A stretch of DNA of 64,000 nt from Actinoalloteichus fjordicus (GCF_001941625.1 NZ_CP016076.1:5378001-5442000); one strand, 5' to 3'; positions 8,365 through 17,077 are shown, counted from the first letter of the stretch. Translations and numbers: made by a program. The notes: a model not told the origin generated them from the sequence alone.

Positions 8365-8822
8365 CAGAACTCCTTCCGCAGGGTAGTTGCCACGGTAACG
8401 TCACAATACTCGCGACGGATGACTTTCTGACGCACTTTCTGTGAGTCCCAGTCGACAGCCAAGCCCCGGACCGGCCGATTGACACCACAAACCCCGCCGT
8501 CGATAATCCGGCACCGCTGGCCGCCGGGCGCCGCCGAATGAACCAGGACGACCGGTTGAGAGCGCCGACCCGGACCGTTGTTACCGCCGCGTAGCAACGC
8601 ACGACTAGGTGATACTACTCAGTGTGACGCCAGGTCGGCGTTTTTCAGCCCGAATCTGGCCGCGCGGGCCGCCGCGCCCAGCGCCGCCCACAGCCATCCG
8701 GCGCCGGCGTTTGCGACACCTCGCCGACATGTCCCCGCAACCCCGAGAAGGGTTGACCGACTGCCCGAACTGCCATAGGTTCTGATTCGAATCAAGGTTC
8801 TTATAGTAGTCAGGATGCTGTG
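8365..8822. promoter_or_regulatory. divergent LysR/MFS control region
   Basis: No gene is seen in this gap. Near the plus-strand start it has a likely promoter, TTCTGA (8780-8785) and TATAGT (8803-8808) spaced by 17 nt. A perfect 12-bp palindrome, TGATTCGAATCA (8783-8794), covers the end of the -35 box and the spacer, with AGGTTCT direct repeats on both sides (8778-8784, 8796-8802). A regulator bound here would block or steer RNA polymerase. Which regulator it is remains inference. Confidence 0.6.
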
Positions 8823-10181
8823 ATGGCAGACGAACGTCGAGCGAGCCCTCCGGGCCCGGGGGTGACCACCGGCGCCCCACCGATCCCGATGCTGTGGCTG
8901 CTGACCGTCATCTGCGGTGTCACGGTCGGCAACCTCTACTACCTGCAACCTCTGCTCGACACCATCGGCCGGGAGTTCGACGCCGGTGTGAGCCAGGCGG
9001 GATCCTCGCTGTCCGCCATGCACGTGGGCTATGCGCTGGGCCTGCTCCTGCTGCTTCCGCTGGCCGACGTGCTGCGTCGCAGGCGGCTGGTCGTCGTGCT
9101 GACCGTCCTCACTGCTGCGGGCCTCGTGGTCATGACGCTGGCTCCCGGACTCACGGTGCTCACGGTCGCGGCGACGGCCGTCGGCGTGACGACGGTGCTC
9201 GTCCAGGTGCTGGTGGCCTACCTCGCCGTGCTCAGCGGGGATCGACGCGGGCGCGTCGTCGGCACGCTGATGACCGGAATGCTCACCGGAGTACTGCTCT
9301 CCAGAACTGTTTCGGGCCTGCTTGCCGACCTCGCGGGCTGGCGCTCGGTCTTCGCGGTCGCGGCGGTGCTGATGCTGCTCAGCGGTCTGGCCCTGCACCG
9401 AGCGCTGCCGGATCGACCGGCGGACTCCGCCGTCCCCTATCTGCGGCTGCTCGGTTCGATCCGCGAACTCGTCACCTCCGAGCCCGTGCTGCGCCGCCGC
9501 TCGCTCTACGGCGCGCTCTGCTACGGCGCGTTCAACGCCATCTGGACGTCGTCGGCGTTCCTCACCGCCGGGCCGCCGTACAACTGGAGCGAGACCGGCA
9601 TCGGCCTGCTCGGACTCGCGGGTCTGGGCGGCGTGCTCGCGGCGGCCCGCGTCGGACGACTCGCCGACCGAGGTCTCCAGGCACCCGCGACGATCAGCCT
9701 GCTGGTGCTGACGCTGGCCTCGTTCGGCCTGGTCTATGCGGGCGGCTTCCACGTGGTGCCGTTGGTGCTCGGGATCGTGTTGATGGACTTCGGCATCCAA
9801 GGCGTCCACCTGCTCAACCAGAGCGAGGTCTACCGACTCGCCGCCCAGGCGCCCGCCCGACTGACCACGGTCTACATGACCAGCTACTTCATCGGCGGTT
9901 CCGCAGGCACCGCGCTGGGCGCGCTGTCCTATCAGCACTGGGGCTGGATCGGCGCATGCGCCGTCGCCGCCGGGATGATCGCCGTCGCGGTCGCCGTCTG
10001 GCTCGTGGACCGCTTCCGCTCCGCAGGCGACCGGCGGGCCGCCGCTCGCCCCGACGCCGTCCCGCAGGCCGGCCCGGCCGCGACCGCACGGGCGGCGTCT
10101 CCCGCTCCCGGTTCGTCGGCGACGGCCACGGCACCGACGAACCGGCGCCTGCCCGACGCCGGCGCCGTCGGCTTGCACTGA
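8823..10181 (+). CDS. MFS transporter (DHA1-like, YgaY/arabinose-efflux type)
   Basis: A 12-helix major facilitator of about 452 residues. TM1 (MLWLLTVICGVTVGNLYYLQ) with the NLYYLQPLL motif, the loop PLADVLRRRRLV and TM6-7 spaced by a short basic loop match the YgaY-type drug/metabolite exporters. The ATG at 8823 has AGGA 7 nt upstream; GTG 8820 is the in-frame alternative. The C-terminal 45 residues are a cytoplasmic Ala/Pro/Arg tail. It lies behind the palindromic promoter shared with the LysR gene and is followed after 29 nt by the phosphotriesterase-like gene, so it is probably the first gene of that operon. The transported compound is unknown. Confidence 0.9.
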   Translation: MADERRASPPGPGVTTGAPPIPMLWLLTVICGVTVGNLYYLQPLLDTIGREFDAGVSQAGSSLSAMHVGYALGLLLLLPLADVLRRRRLVVVLTVLTAAGLVVMTLAPGLTVLTVAATAVGVTTVLVQVLVAYLAVLSGDRRGRVVGTLMTGMLTGVLLSRTVSGLLADLAGWRSVFAVAAVLMLLSGLALHRALPDRPADSAVPYLRLLGSIRELVTSEPVLRRRSLYGALCYGAFNAIWTSSAFLTAGPPYNWSETGIGLLGLAGLGGVLAAARVGRLADRGLQAPATISLLVLTLASFGLVYAGGFHVVPLVLGIVLMDFGIQGVHLLNQSEVYRLAAQAPARLTTVYMTSYFIGGSAGTALGALSYQHWGWIGACAVAAGMIAVAVAVWLVDRFRSAGDRRAAARPDAVPQAGPAATARAASPAPGSSATATAPTNRRLPDAGAVGLH

Positions 10182-10210
10182 CTCTCGAACAACCCCGATC
10201 TGGAGGCGAC

Positions 10211-11233
10211 GTGTCCACAGTTCCCACCGCGCGCGGGTCAGTTCCCGCCGCAGAACTGGGCCCCACCCTGATGCACGAACACATCTTCGTGCTCAGCTCC
10301 GAACTTCAACAGAACTACCAGCTCGACTGGGACGAGGAGGAACGAGTCGCCGACGCCGTCGCGCGCTTGCAGGCCGCCTACCAGCGCGGCGTCCGCACCG
10401 TGGTCGACGTGACCGCACTCGGCCAGGGTCGCTACATCCCCCGCATCGCCAGGATCGCCGCGCAGAGCCCGGTGAACATCCTGGTCGCCACCGGCGTCTA
10501 CGCCTACCGCGAGATGCCGCCGTACTTCTTCTACCAGGGTCCGGGCACCCTCTTCGGCGGCCCGGACCCGATGACGGAGATGTTCATCCGCGACATCACC
10601 GAGGGCATCGGCGACACCGGAGTCCGCGCCGCCGTGATCAAGGCCGCGCACGAGGACCCCGAGCTGTCGCCCGCGACCGAGGAGATCCTGCGGGCCAGCG
10701 CGCGGGCGCACCTCGCCACCGGAGTGCCGATCACCACCCACACGAACTCGGTGGTGGGCAACGGGAATCAGGTACTCGACCTGCTGGTCGCCGAGGGCGT
10801 CGACCCGTCGCGCGTGATCATCGGCCACTCCGGGGACACCGAGGACGTCGACTACCTGCTTCGGCTGATCGACGGCGGCTGCTACCTGGGCATGGACCGC
10901 TTCGGCATGGACCCGATCGCCTCGCTGGAGCAGCGGATCGCCATCGTCGCCGAACTGGTCCGGCGCGGCCACGCCGACCGGATGGTGCTCTCCCACGACA
11001 CCTGCTGCTTCATCGACTACCTCGCGGCGGACCGACGACCCGAGCTGTTCCCCCGGTGGGAGTACACCCACATTCACGACGACGTCATCCCCGCGCTGCG
11101 GCGCCTAGGGGTCACCGACGCCGACGTCCACACGATGCTCGTCGAGAACCCGCGCCGCATCTTCGCAGACGGGGCCGAATCCGCGACGGGTCCCGCGCAA
11201 GGCCTGGTGACCGCCGGTCCCGACGCACCGTGA
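10211..11233 (+). CDS. phosphotriesterase-family hydrolase / lactonase
   Basis: A 340-residue metal-dependent amidohydrolase of the phosphotriesterase-like (PLL) family. The signature metal ligands are HEH near the N-terminus (TLMHEHIF), the probable carbamylated Lys in AAVIKAA, His in ITTHTNS and IIGHSGD, and Asp in VLSHDTCC. I placed the start at GTG 10211 behind TGGAGG, because homology starts there although the frame is open much further upstream. Natural family members are mostly lactonases acting on sugar or acyl lactones, with promiscuous phosphotriesterase activity. Neighbouring MFS and aldo/keto reductase genes suggest a small catabolic unit. The true substrate is not visible. Confidence 0.9.
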   Translation: MSTVPTARGSVPAAELGPTLMHEHIFVLSSELQQNYQLDWDEEERVADAVARLQAAYQRGVRTVVDVTALGQGRYIPRIARIAAQSPVNILVATGVYAYREMPPYFFYQGPGTLFGGPDPMTEMFIRDITEGIGDTGVRAAVIKAAHEDPELSPATEEILRASARAHLATGVPITTHTNSVVGNGNQVLDLLVAEGVDPSRVIIGHSGDTEDVDYLLRLIDGGCYLGMDRFGMDPIASLEQRIAIVAELVRRGHADRMVLSHDTCCFIDYLAADRRPELFPRWEYTHIHDDVIPALRRLGVTDADVHTMLVENPRRIFADGAESATGPAQGLVTAGPDAP

Positions 11234-11296
11234 GCGCCCCGCTCCCCCATCGCCGCACACCGCCGCAGCACGCGGCATCGAAGTGAGAGGACACCA

Positions 11297-12313
11297 GTGA
11301 ACGTGGACAGCAGCACGCAGACCGTCCCCGCCGCCGCCGGGTCGCCCGCCCACCGTCGCGCCCTGGGCCGCAGCGGGCTGGAGGTCACCGCCCTCGGCCT
11401 GGGCTGCATGGGGATGAGCTGGGTCTATGACGAGAGTTCGCGCGACGACGCGGAGTCCGTGCGCGTCATCCAGGCGGCCGTGGACAACGGCGTCACCCTG
11501 ATCGACACCGCCGACCTGTACGGGCCGTTCACCAACGAGGTGCTGGTGGGCAAGGCGCTGCGCGGCAGGCGCGACGAGATCACCCTGGCCACCAAGTGCG
11601 GCCTGGTGCCCGACATGACGCTGTACCCGCAGACCGTCAAGGTCACGCCGAACGGGACGCCGGAGCATATTCGGAAGTCGATCGACGGCAGCCTGAGCAG
11701 GCTCGGCGTGGACCACGTCGACCTGTACCAGCTGCACCGAGTCGACCCCCAGGTGCCGATCGAGGAGAGCTGGGGCGCGATGGCCGAGCTCCAGGCGGCA
11801 GGCAAGGCGGTCCACATCGGACTGTCCGAGGCGGGCGTCGCCGATCTGGAGCGGGCGGCGGCCGTCGCGCCGATCGCCAGCCTCCAGTCGGAGCTGTCGT
11901 TGTGGTCGCGGGACACCCTGGACGAGGTGCTGCCCTGGTGTGTGGCGCACGGCGTCGGCTTCATCGCGTTCTCGCCGCTGGGCCGGGGCTTCCTCGCCGG
12001 TGCGGTGCGGGAGACGAGCGTGCTGTCCGACACCGACTTCCGGGCGGCCATGCCCCGGTTCCAGGACGGGGCGCTCCAGCAGAACATGCGCATCCTGGAC
12101 GGCGTCGAGGCAGTGGCCCGGCGGCACGGCGCGGCGCCGTCGCAGGTGGCGCTGGCGTGGGTGCTGGCGCAGGACCCGAACCTCGTCGCGATCCCCGGCT
12201 GCACCGTGGTCGGTCACCTCACCGAGAACCTCGGCGCCCTGAGCATCGAACTCACCCCCGGCGATCTGGCCGAGCTGGACGGCCTCCCCGCGCCGGTGGG
12301 CACCCGGTTCTGA
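11297..12313 (+). CDS. aldo/keto reductase
   Basis: A 338-residue NADP(H)-dependent aldo/keto reductase with a TIM barrel. The full catalytic tetrad is visible: Asp and Tyr in LIDTADLYGPF, Lys in LATKCG, and His in LYQLHRVDP. The NADP-binding C-terminal part (GCTVVGHL) is intact, and the N-terminal GLGCMGMSWVY is typical of the AKR13-like group. GTG 11297 follows AGAGGA. It lies 63 nt behind the phosphotriesterase-like gene in the same direction. It probably reduces or oxidises an aldehyde or ketone in the same pathway. Confidence 0.93.
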   Translation: MNVDSSTQTVPAAAGSPAHRRALGRSGLEVTALGLGCMGMSWVYDESSRDDAESVRVIQAAVDNGVTLIDTADLYGPFTNEVLVGKALRGRRDEITLATKCGLVPDMTLYPQTVKVTPNGTPEHIRKSIDGSLSRLGVDHVDLYQLHRVDPQVPIEESWGAMAELQAAGKAVHIGLSEAGVADLERAAAVAPIASLQSELSLWSRDTLDEVLPWCVAHGVGFIAFSPLGRGFLAGAVRETSVLSDTDFRAAMPRFQDGALQQNMRILDGVEAVARRHGAAPSQVALAWVLAQDPNLVAIPGCTVVGHLTENLGALSIELTPGDLAELDGLPAPVGTRF

Positions 12314-12532
12314 TCGGCGCCGGACCAGCGACGATCCCGGAGTCCGGCTCGGCACCCGACACCGAGCCGGGGTCCGGCGGCGGCCGCTGCGGCGAACGGC
12401 CGGACCCCCGCGCTCGCCGTCCGGCCACGAAGCCTGCCGCACCGGACGGCGAGCGCGATACCGCCTGATCAAGTCCGTGTCACCCGCTTCCACCCACGAC
12501 ACCCGGTTGCTGCCGAACAAGGAGGACGTCCG

Positions 12533-12946
12533 ATGCTACGAACGACGGTGCGGGACGCCACGGGATCGCCTGTGGTGCTGGTGGACTCGGTGAGTTCGCT
12601 GAGCCTCGACGACCGAGGGTCGGTGGCGGTCACCGGCTCGCACGGCGGCAGCAGCTCGGCGGAGTGGGGAACCAGGTTCCTGCCGGGCCTGATCTTCTTC
12701 AACGACGCGGGCATGGGCAAGGACCGCGCGGGGGCGGCGGCCCTTGACCTGCTCGACGCGGCCGAGACCGCCTGCGCGGTCGTCGACAACGACACCGCGC
12801 GCATCGGCGACGCCGACGACACCTGGCAGCACGGCGTGGTGTCGGCGGTCAACCGTGCGGCAGCGGCAGGCGGACTCGCCGCAGGTCAGACCGTGCGCGC
12901 CGCCACGGCGGCGTGGCACACCAGCGGGGTGATCGCGGGCCGCTGA
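12533..12946 (+). CDS. conserved small protein of unknown function
   Basis: A 137-residue soluble protein behind an excellent site (AAGGAGG, 7 nt before ATG). It reads as a real conserved fold: a Ser/Val-rich strand region, then TGSHGGSSSAEWG, LIFFNDAGMGKDRAGAAALD, and a C-terminal part with DNDTARIGDADDTW. The conserved His, Asn-Asp and Asp/Arg clusters look like an active or binding site. I have a vague memory of such proteins encoded next to lactonase or amidohydrolase genes but cannot name a family. It is the last gene of the MFS/PTE/AKR group, 220 nt behind the aldo/keto reductase. Confidence 0.75.
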   Translation: MLRTTVRDATGSPVVLVDSVSSLSLDDRGSVAVTGSHGGSSSAEWGTRFLPGLIFFNDAGMGKDRAGAAALDLLDAAETACAVVDNDTARIGDADDTWQHGVVSAVNRAAAAGGLAAGQTVRAATAAWHTSGVIAGR

Positions 12947-13100
12947 ACCCCGCGTCGCCTCGAATCGCGCCGGTCGCCCGCCCCTCCCCCAGTCGGGCGG
13001 CCGGCGCACTACGCTGCTCCGACGAGGGAGGACTTCCGCACCGCCCGCCTCGGCGATCGACGGACCGCCCCGACTCGACGCAGGCAGGGAGCGACAACCG

Positions 13101-13856
13101 GTGAGCCGCAACGGAACCGCCCGCACCAGCACGGGCGGGTTCATCCAACAGATCAAGCTCGACCCGGCATCGGACACCGGCCGCTACCCCTTCACCCTCC
13201 CCGTCGTCCGCCACCTCACCCGCCGCCGTGAACTGGATCTGCATCCGCAGGTGACGTTCCTGGTGGGCGACAACGGAACGGGGAAGTCCACCCTCATCGA
13301 GGCCGCCGCGGTCGCGGCCGGTTTCAACGCCGAGGGCGGCACCCAGTCGTTCCGCTTCGCCACCCGCGCGAGCGAATCGTCGTTGGGCGATCACCTGATC
13401 ATGCGCTGGGGCATCAGGAAGCCGCGCACCGGCTTCTTCCTCCGCGCCGAGAGCTTCTACAACGTCGCAACGGAGATCGAGCGTCTCGAGGTCGGGCACG
13501 CCTACGGCGGGGTGCCGCTGCACGAGCGTTCGCACGGCGAGTCGTTCCTCGACGTGATGACCCACCGCTTCGGACCCGACGGCCTCTACGTCTTAGACGA
13601 GCCCGAGGCCGCGCTGTCGGTGCGCGGCTGTCTGGCGCTGATCACTCGCATCGGCGACCTGACCAGGCAGGGCTGTCAGTTCCTCATCGCGACGCACTCG
13701 CCGATCCTGTTGGCCGTGCCCGGTGCGCAGATCCTCCAGATCGACTCGGACGGCGAGATCGACGAGGTCACCTACGACGAGGCCGAGCCGGTGGCCCTGA
13801 CCCGAGGCTTTCTCGCGCAGCCGGAAGGATTCCTGCGGCATCTGCTCGAGGAGTGA
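13101..13856 (+). CDS. AAA family ATPase (ABC/SMC-type, COG3910-like)
   Basis: A 251-residue stand-alone ATPase with an ABC-type head: Walker A GDNGTGKST near residue 58, signature SHGES near 143, Walker B LYVLDEPEAAL near 162-170 and H-loop IATHSP near 198. No membrane segment or coiled coil is present. Small ATPases of this type occur beside DNA-repair and defence genes but often stand alone. Start GTG 13101 is the first plausible start of the conserved region. It converges with the toxin/immunity pair, from which only about 50 nt separate it. Confidence 0.9.
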   Translation: MSRNGTARTSTGGFIQQIKLDPASDTGRYPFTLPVVRHLTRRRELDLHPQVTFLVGDNGTGKSTLIEAAAVAAGFNAEGGTQSFRFATRASESSLGDHLIMRWGIRKPRTGFFLRAESFYNVATEIERLEVGHAYGGVPLHERSHGESFLDVMTHRFGPDGLYVLDEPEAALSVRGCLALITRIGDLTRQGCQFLIATHSPILLAVPGAQILQIDSDGEIDEVTYDEAEPVALTRGFLAQPEGFLRHLLEE

Positions 13857-13903
13857 GGGCGGGCGCGGCAGGGGTGAGGTTCGAGTTCGGCCTACCGCAC
13901 CAG

Positions 13904-14245
13904 TCAGAAGACGCAGGTTCCCTCCGGGATCGATCCGTTGGCCTGATAATCGACCTCGACCGCGATCGAGGACTCCTGTTTGATGCGTGCCGCCAACGCC
14001 CTGCCTCGTTCGGTCCAGGCGAGCTTCGCCTCGGCGGTCGGGAATGCGGAGTCCGGCGGATGGCCGGAATCGTAGATGTCCTGGTACTCCTCGTCCCACC
14101 GGGTCAGGTCTGCCACCAGCTCCGCACTGAGCCCGAGGTCCTCCCCCGCCTCGTCTACCAGGTGATTCATCCAGTCGCCATCTTGATCATGATAGAAGAA
14201 GGGGCCCTGCACGAACCCCGCCAGCAGGAGCACTTTCTTACCCAT
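13904..14245 (-). CDS. probable immunity protein of the adjacent toxin
   Basis: A 113-residue acidic soluble protein (MGKKVLLLAGFVQGPFFYHD at the start, many Asp/Glu through the middle). It begins 6 nt after the stop of the polymorphic toxin gene, with its GAGG ribosome site overlapping that stop, so the two are coupled. Size, acidity and position are what one expects of an immunity protein that neutralises the toxin domain. I recognise no named immunity family; the role is inferred from context. Confidence 0.6.
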   Translation of the reverse strand: MGKKVLLLAGFVQGPFFYHDQDGDWMNHLVDEAGEDLGLSAELVADLTRWDEEYQDIYDSGHPPDSAFPTAEAKLAWTERGRALAARIKQESSIAVEVDYQANGSIPEGTCVF

Positions 14246-14251
14246 GCCGCC

Positions 14252-15019
14252 TCACTCTCTCTTCTGTCGCGGCCGAATTTTATGTCGTTTCTTCAACGGG
14301 TACGCTGTCACCAAGTAGCCGTTGCCTCCAATGACGATGACCACCCTTCTACTGGCGCCCCCAATCTCGATCTCATGCACCTCGCCTCCGTTTCCATAGT
14401 ATCCCACCGGCTCTTCATTCTCAATTCTGTTAAAGATGAAGTCAATGATGCGATCGGCCGGGATTCCAATATCCTCGAAACTCTTCTTCCGCCCCGACTT
14501 CAATATGTGCTCCTGCCCAGATATCTCCGAATCCCCCGTCTCCAGCCAGACAAGATGCCCCGCCCGATGCCTGGCTATGCGAACGACCTCAGCAGTGTTG
14601 ATCTTGGCCTTGTTGCGGCGGAGTTCCGCGATGCAGTCAGCGTAATGACGCTCGGCGGACGGCTGTTGCTGCGGCTCCGACGGCAAACGGGCAGGCGCCT
14701 GCGGAGATGCACGGTCAGGTTCGGGCGCCACGAGCGGCGAAACGTCGGCGACGCCGTGCCCGACGACAGCATGACAATAGGCGTCAATCACGTCCTGGGC
14801 CTGCCTGATGAGCAGCTGCGCAGCGCGCACATCCTCAGTTGCGGCCTGAACAGCATGGTCGGCTTGCTTGACCTCCTACTGCGCGGAACCGGCGGTCGCG
14901 GCGGCGAAGTGCGCAGCCCCGTCCGCGATCGCGGTGGCGGCGATGCCGGTTTCCACGCGCGCCTCACTCAGCCGAGCGTGCGCACGGCGAAGCGCAGCGA
15001 GCACCTCAGCGACGGACAA
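14252..15019 (-). pseudogene. actinobacterial polymorphic toxin with in-frame amber codon
   Basis: From TTG 15019 (GAGGAGG 6 nt upstream) the frame codes for a helical head beginning LSVAEVLAALRRAHARLSEA, like the short N-terminal domain of DddA-type actinobacterial toxins. It hits TAG at 14878-14876 (codon 48) and continues in the same frame with EVKQADHAVQAATEDV, the expected next helix, then a Pro-rich linker (PSEPQQQPS) and a C-terminal domain of about 100 residues. That domain has GHLVWLETGDSEI, HIL, ADRIIDFIF and NGYLVTAYP, resembling small RNase-like (BECR-fold) toxin tips. The C-terminal part alone could start at GTG 14830. Nonsense mutation, readthrough or sequencing error are all possible. 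Confidence 0.65.
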
Positions 15020-15136
15020 TGACGGCCTCCTCACCTTGCGTGACATCATAGGGCGTGCGTCCGCTTCACCGACTCAGGTCGCACGCCCGCCGCAGACGAC
15101 GTGCATTGCACGAGGCTTACCGGTAGGAGAGGCCAG

Positions 15137-15730
15137 ATGCGCCGAGATCACCAGACCGAAGTCCGGGCTATCGTCGATACGATCCACTCAGGTGAGTTCC
15201 GTCCGATCCGCCGAGTCTCGCCGGACCGCCTACGAAGCGCGGTCTGGAGTTCGGGACAGCCGATCTGGAGTACGGACGAAAACCGACATCAGGTGGTCGC
15301 AGCTGTGGCGACCTCTCGCGAGACACCACCCGCCCACGTCGCTCATGTCCTAGGCCTGAGCGAGGATCGTCAGGTGTGGGTGCGTCGCCGTCGGTTCCTC
15401 GTCGACGACGAACCGGTGCAACTCGCAACCTCGTACTTTCCGGCCGATCTCGTCGACGGATCGACGATCACCGAGGCCGACACCGGACCCGGCGGCTCCT
15501 ATGCCCGGCTCCGCGACCTCGGCCACGAACCCGTTCGTTTCCGAGAAGAGCTTCGTGCCCGGGTGCCCGACAGCGAGGAGGCAGCCGCGCTCGGTCTGAC
15601 ACAGGGGACGCCGGTCATCGTCATCGTTCGCACGGCCTACACGGATGCGGACCAGGCAGTCGAGGTCAACGAGATGACGCTGGACGCGAACGCCTACATC
15701 GTGGAGTACCGATTCTCGGCGCAGGACTGA
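15137..15730 (+). CDS. GntR/UTRA-type protein lacking the helix-turn-helix core
   Basis: This 197-residue protein holds a complete UTRA ligand-binding domain (from about residue 75: VWVRRRRFLVDDEPVQLATS, FPADLVDGS, GTPVIVIVRTAY, VEVNEMTLDA) of HutC-type GntR regulators. The usual N-terminal winged helix is missing. Residues 8-22 (EVRAIVDTIHSGEFRP) resemble its first helix, but the next residues (IRRVSPDRLRSA) belong to the linker that normally follows the wing, so about 50 residues seem deleted. Start ATG 15137 has AGGAGAGG. It is divergent from the toxin gene. It may sense a ligand without binding DNA, or be a decaying gene. Confidence 0.8.
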   Translation: MRRDHQTEVRAIVDTIHSGEFRPIRRVSPDRLRSAVWSSGQPIWSTDENRHQVVAAVATSRETPPAHVAHVLGLSEDRQVWVRRRRFLVDDEPVQLATSYFPADLVDGSTITEADTGPGGSYARLRDLGHEPVRFREELRARVPDSEEAAALGLTQGTPVIVIVRTAYTDADQAVEVNEMTLDANAYIVEYRFSAQD

Positions 15731-15812
15731 GCACGCACCGACAGCACTGGGCACACGCTCGTCGGCGGGGTCCGCCGACCGCACCGCATCATGCGTACGC
15801 AACCGACCGGGC

Positions 15813-16058
15813 TCAGCTGCGTACGTCGAATCTGCCCGCCTTGACACCGGCTAGGAAGGCAGCGGACTGCACGCTGGTCAGCGACAGCATCCCAGCCTCC
15901 GGGGCCTTGCTGTCGCGGATGGCGAGATCGTCCCCGCCGAATAAGGCGACCTCGACGCACTGCCCACCACCACTCGCGGCGCCGCTGCGGCTCGACTTCC
16001 GCCACTGCCCTGCCGTCGAACGCCGTCCGGCCATGACACACCTCATCCGATAGCTCAT
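15813..16058 (-). CDS. DUF397 protein
   Basis: A small DUF397 protein (81 residues from ATG 16058, or 73 from ATG 16034). The family core WRKSSRSG, CVEVA, LAIRDSKAPE and a C-terminal FLAGVKAG helix are present. Its ATG overlaps the stop of the upstream HTH gene (ATGA), the standard pairing in actinomycetes, where the two are thought to act together in developmental control or in toxin-antitoxin fashion. The exact role is unknown. Confidence 0.9.
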   Translation of the reverse strand: MSYRMRCVMAGRRSTAGQWRKSSRSGAASGGGQCVEVALFGGDDLAIRDSKAPEAGMLSLTSVQSAAFLAGVKAGRFDVRS

Positions 16059-16918
16059 CGATAGTCAGCCAGCGCTGACGACACCATCTTGAGCGAGTCT
16101 CCCGGCGACAATGCAATCGAGCTCAAGGCGGCGAAGCGCATCAAGCAGCGGCGGACGTCGTCGGAGGTCTCCAGGTACACGATACCGACCGTGCCGTCGA
16201 CATATCCCACGTCAGAGGCCAGGTCCGGCAGCGACAAGACCATGAATGAGCCCTCCATCCCAGCGTGCGGTCCGACGCTGAACGGAACGATCTGGAGCAC
16301 GACACCCAGTTCGTCGACAACCTCCACCAGTCGTTCGAGCTGACCACGCATCACCCGCCTGCCGCCGACCTGACAGCGCAGCACGGACTCGCTCAAGATC
16401 ACCGAGAACTTCACCGGCTCCGGACGCAGAAGCACCTGTTGACGGACCATCCGAGCGGCGACGAGATGCTCCAGGACATCCGGCGGAGTCGCAGGTTCGA
16501 TCGCCGACATCAAGGCGCGGGCATAGTCCGAGGTCTGGAGCAGACCAGGAATCAGGGCCAGTTCGAATCCTCGGATCTCCGTCGCCGCCGCTTCGAGCCC
16601 CACGAAGGTCTGGAACTTCTTCGGAATCGCGCTGGTCTGCCACCAACCCTTCTGCCGGGCCTCGCGAGCCATCTGCACCAGCGCCGCCGCCTCGTCCGCA
16701 GGCACGCCGTAGCCTGCGGTGAGCTGCTCGATCTCGGCGGGCTGCGGTGCGTAGAGCCGAGTCTCCAACCGCTGGATCTTGGATCGCGACCAGCGTGGTG
16801 AGCGCGGCTTCAGCCGATCGGCCGCCTCCTCGATGGTCAGGCCCGCAGCGTCTCGATAGTTCTTGCACGACTCGGCGACCTGCCAGAGCCGCAGCGTAGG
16901 ACTGACTCCCGAGTTCAC
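16055..16918 (-). CDS. XRE-family HTH regulator with DUF5753 (WhiJ-like)
   Basis: A 287-residue cytosolic regulator. An N-terminal XRE helix-turn-helix (AAGLTIEEAADRL, SRSKIQRLETR) is followed by the DUF5753 domain with its hallmark ALIPGLLQTSDYARALM and LERLVEVVDELGVVLQIVPF. GTG 16918 is preferred, with AGGAGG 9 nt upstream; the open frame continues to TTG 16945. It is coupled to the DUF397 gene and divergent from 17078. The 160-nt gap carries palindromes that are likely its own operators. Such pairs are abundant in Streptomyces and relatives. Confidence 0.92.
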   Translation of the reverse strand: MNSGVSPTLRLWQVAESCKNYRDAAGLTIEEAADRLKPRSPRWSRSKIQRLETRLYAPQPAEIEQLTAGYGVPADEAAALVQMAREARQKGWWQTSAIPKKFQTFVGLEAAATEIRGFELALIPGLLQTSDYARALMSAIEPATPPDVLEHLVAARMVRQQVLLRPEPVKFSVILSESVLRCQVGGRRVMRGQLERLVEVVDELGVVLQIVPFSVGPHAGMEGSFMVLSLPDLASDVGYVDGTVGIVYLETSDDVRRCLMRFAALSSIALSPGDSLKMVSSALADYR

Positions 16919-16971
16919 GTCGGCCACCCTCCTCGAATTGATCAAGCTTTACATCCATCGGAGTGAAGGAT

Positions 16972-17030
16972 ATGGGTTACCCATTGCCAATTATGGGTTT
17001 CCCAACTCAAGCTACGGTAACTCGACCGTA
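16972..17030. promoter_or_regulatory. tandem palindromic operators
   Basis: Two near-identical palindromes, ATGGGTTACCCAT (16972-16984) and ATGGGTTTCCCAA (16993-17005), lie 21 bp apart centre to centre, two helical turns. A third inverted repeat follows, TACGGT-N6-ACCGTA (17013-17030). They occupy the divergent gap between the HTH gene and 17078 and are probably bound by the HTH protein. Confidence 0.7.
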
Positions 17031-17077
17031 TCAGGAAGATCGCTAACACGATCGGGTCACACGATCAAGGAGTGCAC

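Noticed and set aside
8619-10178. 519-codon minus-strand ORF
   Set aside because: It is antisense to the MFS gene, has Gln/His/Arg-rich shadow composition and no domain.
13853-15022. 389-codon plus-strand ORF
   Set aside because: It runs antisense to the toxin/immunity pair, whose frames carry recognisable domains and ribosome sites. The plus frame has no family resemblance.
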